Assembly: GCA_036397975.1 (NCBI GenBank)
Contig: DASWHW010000118.1
Coordinates: 1-45,614 of the forward strand
Length of the DNA: 45,614 bases
From: SZUA-287 sp036397975
GTDB lineage: Bacteria > Bacteroidota > Ignavibacteria > UBA10030 > UBA6906
Reading direction: 5' to 3'
A program made the position numbers and the translations under genes. Positions 40,476 through 45,614 of this stretch are shown piece by piece; position 1 is the first letter of the stretch; each line of letters starts with the position of its first letter. Below the pieces are notes generated by a model, which searched no databases, had not been told where the DNA came from, and worked only from the letters and a program-made list of their open reading frames with translations.

Positions 40476-41366
40476 ATGACCTCTGTACGAAACATACTGC
40501 GGGCATTCAAGCGCAGCGACAAGAACGGCTTCTGGTTTGTTCTGCCGTACGCTCTTTTTTTCCTCGCTTTCGTTGCGTACCCACTGGTATTCTCGTTCAT
40601 CCTTATCTTCCATCGTTGGAACATCGTTACACCGATGGAGTGGATCGGGCTGAGAAATTTCTCGCGGCTCTTGCAGGATCCGTTGTTCTTCAAATCAATC
40701 GTCAACACACTCACGTTCCTGATCATTCACATCCCGTTACAAATCGTGATTGCCCTGGTGTTTGCCCTGCTGCTCAACACGAAGGTAAATCTCCGTGGCT
40801 TCTTCCGAGCGTTATATTTTCTACCGGTAGTCGTTTCCGGAGTCGCGGTGACGATTCTCTGGCAGCAGTTGTACTCGTACGATTACGGTGTCCTTAACAC
40901 CCTTCTGCACTCGGTCGGACTCTCTTCCATCCCATGGCTGATTGATTCGTCGTGGGCAATGCCATCGATTGCCATCATGGCAACGTGGAAGAACGTTGGC
41001 ATCTATATCGTGCTCTTTCTCGTTGGTTTGCAGAATATTCCGGGAGAGTTGTACGAAGCCGCTAATCTCGACGGTGCGACGAAATCGAAACAGCTCTGGC
41101 ATATCACGCTCCCGATGTTGAATCCAACCGTCGTTGTCATCATTGTCCTTTCCACTATCAGCGGGTTTTCGCTGTTCATCGAGCCGTATGTGCTTACCGG
41201 TGGCGGACCGATGCAAAGCACCCTTTCGGGCATGCTCTACATTTACAATCAAGCGTTCTATTTTAACCACATGGGATACGCTGCAACGCTTGGGTTCATG
41301 TTTGCCCTTGTTGTTCTTGTGGTTGTTCTTCTCCAACGCAAAGTTGTTGAATCCGAGCCGACGTGA
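40476..41366 (+). CDS. ABC sugar transporter permease, MalF type
   Basis: This 296-residue inner-membrane permease starts at ATG 40476. A TTG at 40446 lies inside the previous gene. Six TM helices are visible, from FVLPYALFFLAFVAYPLVFS through LGFMFALVVLVVVLLQ. The EAA loop, which contacts the ATPase, is EAANLDGATKSKQLWHITLP. It pairs with the next permease and the binding protein upstream. The stop overlaps the next start (TGATG). No ATPase gene occurs in the window, so a shared MsmX/UgpC-type ATPase elsewhere is likely. Confidence 0.9.
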   Translation: MTSVRNILRAFKRSDKNGFWFVLPYALFFLAFVAYPLVFSFILIFHRWNIVTPMEWIGLRNFSRLLQDPLFFKSIVNTLTFLIIHIPLQIVIALVFALLLNTKVNLRGFFRALYFLPVVVSGVAVTILWQQLYSYDYGVLNTLLHSVGLSSIPWLIDSSWAMPSIAIMATWKNVGIYIVLFLVGLQNIPGELYEAANLDGATKSKQLWHITLPMLNPTVVVIIVLSTISGFSLFIEPYVLTGGGPMQSTLSGMLYIYNQAFYFNHMGYAATLGFMFALVVLVVVLLQRKVVESEPT

Positions 41367-42175
41367 TGCGTAAGGCGCTAACATACTCCATGCTTGTTCT
41401 TGGAGCGGTGTTGTTCGCGTATCCGTTTCTCTGGATGATTGCGGGTTCACTCAAACCCGAACTGGAGATCAGTTCGCTCGGTCTCTTTTCGTGGAAGATG
41501 ACAACGCAAAGTTACGAAGCCGTGCTGACCAAGATCCCGATTGGCAGGGCATTCATCAACAGTCTCATTGTCTCACTTGTAACGACCACTTCAGTGGTGC
41601 TGTTCGGCTCGATGGTAGGCTATGCGCTTGCGAAATTAAAGTTTGTCGGGAACAAAGTTCTGTTCATCATCATCCTGTTTACGATGATGATACCATTTCA
41701 AATCGTCTTGATTCCCCAGTATATTCTGATGGTGAAGCTGGGCTGGACTGATACGTATCTGTCGCTCATTGCGCCGACAATGATGAGCGCGTTCAGCATT
41801 ACCCTGTTCAGGCAATTTTTCATGAGCATCCCTTCGGCGTTGATAGACGCCGCGCGCATCGATGGATGCAGCGAGCGTCGCATTCTCTTCAGTGTTGTGT
41901 GGCCACTCTCGAGACCGGTGATTGTCACGGTGGCAATCCTGACATTCATGACAAGCTGGAATGAGGTCCTTTGGCCGCTGATGGTGGTCCGCGATCGCTC
42001 CCTGATGACGATGCCGCAGATCGTAACGTTGTTTACGATTGGTGGTGAGGCCGAATCGCAGCTCGGATCTCTCCTTGCAGCTGCTACGCTCCTTTCACTC
42101 CCTGTTATCATTGCGTATTCGTTTTTCCAGAAATACTTCATCGAAAGCATGGCAAGCTCAGGGTTAAAGGGATGA
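41366..42175 (+). CDS. ABC sugar transporter permease, MalG type
   Basis: This 269-residue permease starts at ATG 41366, sharing bases with the stop of the first permease. A GTG at 41363 is an alternative. TM helices run from MLVLGAVLFAYPFLWMIAGS to LLAAATLLSLPVIIAYSFFQ. The EAA loop is DAARIDGCSERRILFSVVWP. The C terminus (YFIESMASSGLKG) is the usual MalG-type ending. It forms the heterodimeric pore with the 40476 product. The downstream SurA-like gene follows within 60 bases. Confidence 0.9.
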   Translation: MRKALTYSMLVLGAVLFAYPFLWMIAGSLKPELEISSLGLFSWKMTTQSYEAVLTKIPIGRAFINSLIVSLVTTTSVVLFGSMVGYALAKLKFVGNKVLFIIILFTMMIPFQIVLIPQYILMVKLGWTDTYLSLIAPTMMSAFSITLFRQFFMSIPSALIDAARIDGCSERRILFSVVWPLSRPVIVTVAILTFMTSWNEVLWPLMVVRDRSLMTMPQIVTLFTIGGEAESQLGSLLAAATLLSLPVIIAYSFFQKYFIESMASSGLKG

Positions 42176-42229
42176 AGAGATAGAGTGGAGGAAAGGAGTG
42201 TTGCTGTAATCAGGAAGAGGAGTAAGCGG

Positions 42230-43771
42230 TTGAAGAAGAAGTCCCAAGCTTTCCTTTTGGCAGTTTCCCTTGTCTGCTTTTTGCGGGGGAACCTGCTTGC
42301 GGACAACCCCGAAGTGCTTGCGACCGTTGGCCGTTTTGTAATCACGAAGCAGGACTTGCTGGATAGTTACGAATTTGGTCCGGCGTTCGTTAAACGATTG
42401 CCGAACCCATTGCAGAAGCATCTGGAGTTCATGATTGATGAACGGCTGCTCGCACTTGAAGCGGAACGGTTGAACCATGATACGACGCAGTTCGTGCGTG
42501 AACGCGTTGCCGCACTTGAAGAGGATTTGACTGTCGACGAATTGTATACGGACAAAATCCTCTCCCAGGTGAAAGTGAGCGACAAGGAAATCGAAACGGG
42601 AATTCAGAAAGCAAAGATGAATGTCCATCTCCGCTGGCTTTTCGCGGAGAGCAAGCTGCGGGCCGACCGCCTTTCGCTCCAGCTGAAACAAGGTGCCTCA
42701 TTCGACTCCCTCTACGCGATTGAAGAAGATTCGACCAACGCCAGGAACCTGGAGACAACACTGCTCCACCTGGAAAGAGATGCGCCGGATTTTGCAAACG
42801 GTATTGGAACCCTTCGAACGCATGAAATTTCAGCACCGCTGAAGGGTCCGGATGGTTATTACATCGTGCGCATTGATCGTGTCTGGCAAAATCCACTGAC
42901 GACGGAATCTGAATATGAAAAGATCAAGAAGGAAACTGGGGAAACGCTGCGACGCGCTCAAGCTGAGAAGCTTGCGAGCGAATACGTGAAAACGAAAATG
43001 ATGTCCGCAAGTCCCGTGATCAAGGCAGAAGGCTTCAACATCGTACGTGCGTTTCTTGCCGATAAGGGGCTTTCCCGCGACACCCAACTGAAGTGGAGCA
43101 TTCCCTCTACGTTCATGACGGAAGCGGGACCGATGCCCATTACTGCGTCGGAGAAATTGTTGAACCGTGCGCTGGTAACGTTCGCCGGACAATCACTGAA
43201 CGTGCGTGATTACCTTCGATGGTTCGATGTGCGCCAGTTTCAACTCAAACGTAGTTCGCTTGCGTCATTCAACTCCAGCGTGAAGCGAACGATCTGGAAA
43301 ATGGTGCAGGACAAACTGCTGAGTCAGGAGGCATACTCCCGCGGATTGAACAAGCGCCGGGATGTATCACACGAAGTGAAGAAATGGGAAGCGAAGCTGC
43401 TGTATCTTGTCGGTCGTTCACATTTGATGCGCACGATTTCGATTTCCGATTCGGCGGTGAAAAAGCAATATCAGCAGGCGAAGAATCGCTACCGGGACGC
43501 CGGCGGCAACCAACTCAGCTTCCAGAAGGCGCGGGATGCCGTGTGGCTGGACTTGTACTACGATGCGGAGACGACGACGTTGTTCCGCACACTTCAGCAG
43601 CTTCGGAAGCGGTATGATGTGGTGATCCACGAAGATGTATTTACGGAGATTACATCGAAGGTTGCTCGAGAGCCGCAAGCCATCGACGTAAAAATCTACA
43701 AGCCGGGCGGAACGTTTCCGCGGGTTGCGTTCCCGACCATTGACGAGCGCTGGCAATCCTATATAAAATGA
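42230..43771 (+). CDS. Periplasmic SurA/PpiC-like peptidyl-prolyl isomerase or chaperone
   Basis: This protein of about 513 residues has a signal peptide (KKKSQAFLLAVSLVCFLRGN). I chose TTG 42230 because GAGGAG lies 7 bases upstream; GTG 42185 adds 15 residues and is possible. The N-terminal SurA-like helical part includes VGRFVITKQDLLDSYEFGPA and MIDERLLALEAERLN. A parvulin-like segment follows (about 130-235; VHLRWLFAESKLRADRLSLQ, GIGTLRTHEISAPLKGPDGY). Several expected catalytic positions look changed, so it may act as a chaperone only. The C-terminal half is a second helical region. It probably helps fold the outer-membrane barrels of this cluster. Its stop overlaps the next gene (ATGA). 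Confidence 0.72.
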   Translation: MKKKSQAFLLAVSLVCFLRGNLLADNPEVLATVGRFVITKQDLLDSYEFGPAFVKRLPNPLQKHLEFMIDERLLALEAERLNHDTTQFVRERVAALEEDLTVDELYTDKILSQVKVSDKEIETGIQKAKMNVHLRWLFAESKLRADRLSLQLKQGASFDSLYAIEEDSTNARNLETTLLHLERDAPDFANGIGTLRTHEISAPLKGPDGYYIVRIDRVWQNPLTTESEYEKIKKETGETLRRAQAEKLASEYVKTKMMSASPVIKAEGFNIVRAFLADKGLSRDTQLKWSIPSTFMTEAGPMPITASEKLLNRALVTFAGQSLNVRDYLRWFDVRQFQLKRSSLASFNSSVKRTIWKMVQDKLLSQEAYSRGLNKRRDVSHEVKKWEAKLLYLVGRSHLMRTISISDSAVKKQYQQAKNRYRDAGGNQLSFQKARDAVWLDLYYDAETTTLFRTLQQLRKRYDVVIHEDVFTEITSKVAREPQAIDVKIYKPGGTFPRVAFPTIDERWQSYIK

Positions 43772-45614
43772 GCATGAAGAACCTACAATACAAATACCCG
43801 GTCGAACATCTCCACACTGGTTCTGGCCTCGGCAATCGCTTTGCGTTTGCTCAGCTTGATGAAACCACCAACGTGTTGGGGTTGTGGAGCTCGACAGACA
43901 ATCAATTCTATCTTGGAGAGTGGAAGATTGAGATTGTTGTCAACGATGAGCCGTTGATTCCGACCGAGACAGTGTTTCAACCCCACTCCCAAACAACATT
44001 TTTGAAGAATGGACTTACAAGTGCAGAAATGGAATTTATGTTGCCATTCACAGTCGATGATTGTCGAGAATACGATGAGAGCCTTCGTGCTGGCATAATG
44101 CTGCTACGCTTCAAGAACGATGGACGGGACAAGGCAACGTTCACAGTGAAACACTCACTCGTGTTTCCGGCAATTCCATCCGATAAGTTCACGAAGAAGC
44201 CACCCGAAGACCAGACGCAGAAAGTCGTCATCATTAAAAACGCTGGGCGCGCGTATGAGATTACGACTGATGGGAAAGCGAATGAAGCCAGAATATTTTG
44301 GTCTGACCAGACCGCACATCGCTCCCATTCCGACGCTCGCTTATTGCATGTGGAATACGAATTCGGTGTTGCATCGAAACAGACTGGAGAAGAGCCGTTT
44401 GTCCTGGCTTTTTCACCGAATGGGATGAAACAGGCATACACCACATTGCAGCACTGTCAGGATACTGACGCCGTTGTCGAATGGACGCATGAACAGTTTG
44501 ACGAATTGCTTTCCCGCTCAGAACTTGTCACACCGGAACCGGTTATCAACCGCGGGTTGCAATGGGCGAAGGTGAACACGGCGCGGGTGCAGCATCAGTA
44601 TCGCATCGGCGAAGGATTCACGAACGATCCGCCGCAGGATATCATCGTCATACGCGACCTCGCCTGGTATTTGCTCGGCTCGGATTACGTGACGCCGCAA
44701 TTTTCACGAGGCGTGTTGCAGCTTGCTGAAACATATGCATTTCACAAAGATGGCAAGCTTACCGAGTTCGTTCGTGCGGATGAGCAAACTCCTGAGCAAC
44801 ACGACTATAACCTGAATATTAACGACGATACGCCGCTGTACGTATACGGCTTGTATCATCATGCGGTCACGTGTGGCGATGACGCCTTTCTGCATCACGC
44901 CTATCCGTTGATGAAGAAAGCCTGCGATTACATTCTTTCGCAGATGCGGGATGGGCTTGTCCGTTCTTACGCGGATGGAACGAGCGTCTGGGGGATTTGC
45001 AGCTGGCGCAACATCATTGACAATTACAATCTTACCGGTGCTGTCACAGAAATCAACGTCGAATGCTATTATGCCCTGGGACTTCTTGCCAATGTTGCCT
45101 TGAAGCTCGGCAATGAAGCCGACGCTGATTTCTACAACAAGTCAGCAGCGGAGCTCAAGCAGGCAATCAGCACAACACTTGTGTCTGAAAAGACTGGTTT
45201 GTATCTGCTGAATCTCGACAACGAAGGCGTTCGTCATCATGACATCACAGGCGATTTGATTTTCCCGGTGATGTTTGATGTCGCTGAAAGTGAAATGCGC
45301 AGCCGCATTCTCGAGCGACTTACCAGCGAAGAATTCTGGACGCCATACGGTACACGCACCGTAAGCCCAAACGAAGCGAACTACGACCCCGATTTCGGCT
45401 ACCAACTCGTTGGCGGCGTGTGGCCGAACCTCACAGCGTGGAGTGCATATTGCATCCGCAAGGAACAGCCGACAAAACTTGTTGAAGGGATGCTGAACAC
45501 GTACCGGCTGAGTGAAACGGAAAAACCAAAAGATTTTGTGAACGTTGTGCCGGGAGAATTTCCTGAGCGCTTGCACGGAGAAACGTTCGTGAGCCGCGGT
45601 ATGACGATGAGTCC
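43768..45614 (+). CDS. Six-hairpin glycosidase, glycogen-debranching-like, 3' end outside window
   Basis: This frame starts at ATG 43768 (ATGA overlap with the previous stop) and is open to the right edge (615 codons). There is no signal peptide, so it is cytoplasmic. The first 240 residues form a beta-sandwich-like domain (GSGLGNRFAFAQLDETTNVL, GIMLLRFKNDGRDKATFTVK). An (alpha/alpha)6-type catalytic region follows: EGFTNDPPQDIIVIRDLAWY, HDYNLNINDDTPLYVYGLYH, ADGTSVWGICSWRNIIDNYN, ITGDLIFPVMFD and FGYQLVGGVWPNLTAWSAYC. The pattern 'RDLAWYL ... DDTPLYVY ... GGVWPNLTAW' is like amylo-alpha-1,6-glucosidase and related clans. The exact GH family is not clear. It would degrade the oligosaccharide brought in by the ABC importer. 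Confidence 0.82.
   Translation, partial: MSMKNLQYKYPVEHLHTGSGLGNRFAFAQLDETTNVLGLWSSTDNQFYLGEWKIEIVVNDEPLIPTETVFQPHSQTTFLKNGLTSAEMEFMLPFTVDDCREYDESLRAGIMLLRFKNDGRDKATFTVKHSLVFPAIPSDKFTKKPPEDQTQKVVIIKNAGRAYEITTDGKANEARIFWSDQTAHRSHSDARLLHVEYEFGVASKQTGEEPFVLAFSPNGMKQAYTTLQHCQDTDAVVEWTHEQFDELLSRSELVTPEPVINRGLQWAKVNTARVQHQYRIGEGFTNDPPQDIIVIRDLAWYLLGSDYVTPQFSRGVLQLAETYAFHKDGKLTEFVRADEQTPEQHDYNLNINDDTPLYVYGLYHHAVTCGDDAFLHHAYPLMKKACDYILSQMRDGLVRSYADGTSVWGICSWRNIIDNYNLTGAVTEINVECYYALGLLANVALKLGNEADADFYNKSAAELKQAISTTLVSEKTGLYLLNLDNEGVRHHDITGDLIFPVMFDVAESEMRSRILERLTSEEFWTPYGTRTVSPNEANYDPDFGYQLVGGVWPNLTAWSAYCIRKEQPTKLVEGMLNTYRLSETEKPKDFVNVVPGEFPERLHGETFVSRGMTMS

Noticed and set aside
1..45614. CRISPR array, tRNA, rRNA, integrase or IS element
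   Set aside because: I looked for regularly spaced repeats, cloverleaf sequences, transposase or integrase motifs and long terminal inverted repeats and found none that hold up.

Overview
This window looks like a chromosomal segment of a Bacteroidota-type bacterium, most likely Ignavibacteria or a near relative. The reasons are a type IX secretion (T9SS) sorting domain with the NYPNPFNPST motif, a PorV/PorQ-like outer-membrane protein, a TonB-dependent receptor with a carboxypeptidase-like N-terminal domain, DUF3347 and haem-binding-domain proteins, and many short lipoproteins. No rRNA, tRNA, CRISPR array or intact transposase was seen. The class assignment is inference.

Layout. (A) 1-2566, minus strand: an outer-membrane beta-barrel protein followed by a secreted subtilisin-like protease that runs off the left edge. 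(B) 2979-7576, plus: a sugar-acid/pentulose catabolic operon with an FGGY D-ribulokinase-like enzyme, a secreted beta-propeller glycosidase-like protein, 2-keto-3-deoxygluconate kinase and KDPG aldolase. (C) 8041-29288, plus: a long copper/silver-handling island. It begins with a small Cys-rich membrane protein and a CusC-CusB-CusA type efflux pump. A broken F-type ATPase b-subunit-like gene, a PII-like protein, several Met/His-rich or YHS/HMBD metal-binding proteins and a PII-like/membrane sensor fusion follow. The second half has four related small lipoproteins plus a CsgG/TolB-like lipoprotein, galT, two zinc-ribbon membrane proteins (one with a DUF2318-like domain), an FtsX-type permease with its ATPase, a DUF3347 protein, a haem-binding-domain protein and a truncated multicopper oxidase. 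(D) 29508-45614, plus: a carbohydrate-uptake locus with a LacI-family regulator, a T9SS-exported carbohydrate-binding protein, a TonB-dependent receptor, a very large secreted protein, a PorV-like protein, an ABC sugar importer (binding protein and two permeases, no ATPase), a SurA/PpiC-like chaperone and a six-hairpin glycosidase that runs off the right edge.

How it fits together. In C, metal would be bound by Met/His/Cys-rich periplasmic and outer-membrane proteins and expelled by CusCBA, with PII-like domains as possible sensors. The zinc-ribbon/DUF2318/ABC group resembles the accessory genes of p19-type iron uptake systems. In D, a glycan would be bound at the surface, imported by the TonB receptor, carried inward by the ABC permeases and hydrolysed by the terminal glycosidase.

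The most unusual signal is a 20-bp nested palindrome, GGTCTACGACCTCGTAGAGG, present four times in the same orientation (3101, 9997, 16128, 22178). Three copies lie inside genes, in two different reading frames, and do not break them. Two of these add the same peptide GLRPRRG to unrelated proteins. The third sits exactly where the FGGY kinase has about six extra residues compared with my recollection of the human FGGY protein. The element behaves like a mobile or dispersed coding-tolerated repeat, similar in concept to Rickettsia palindromic elements.
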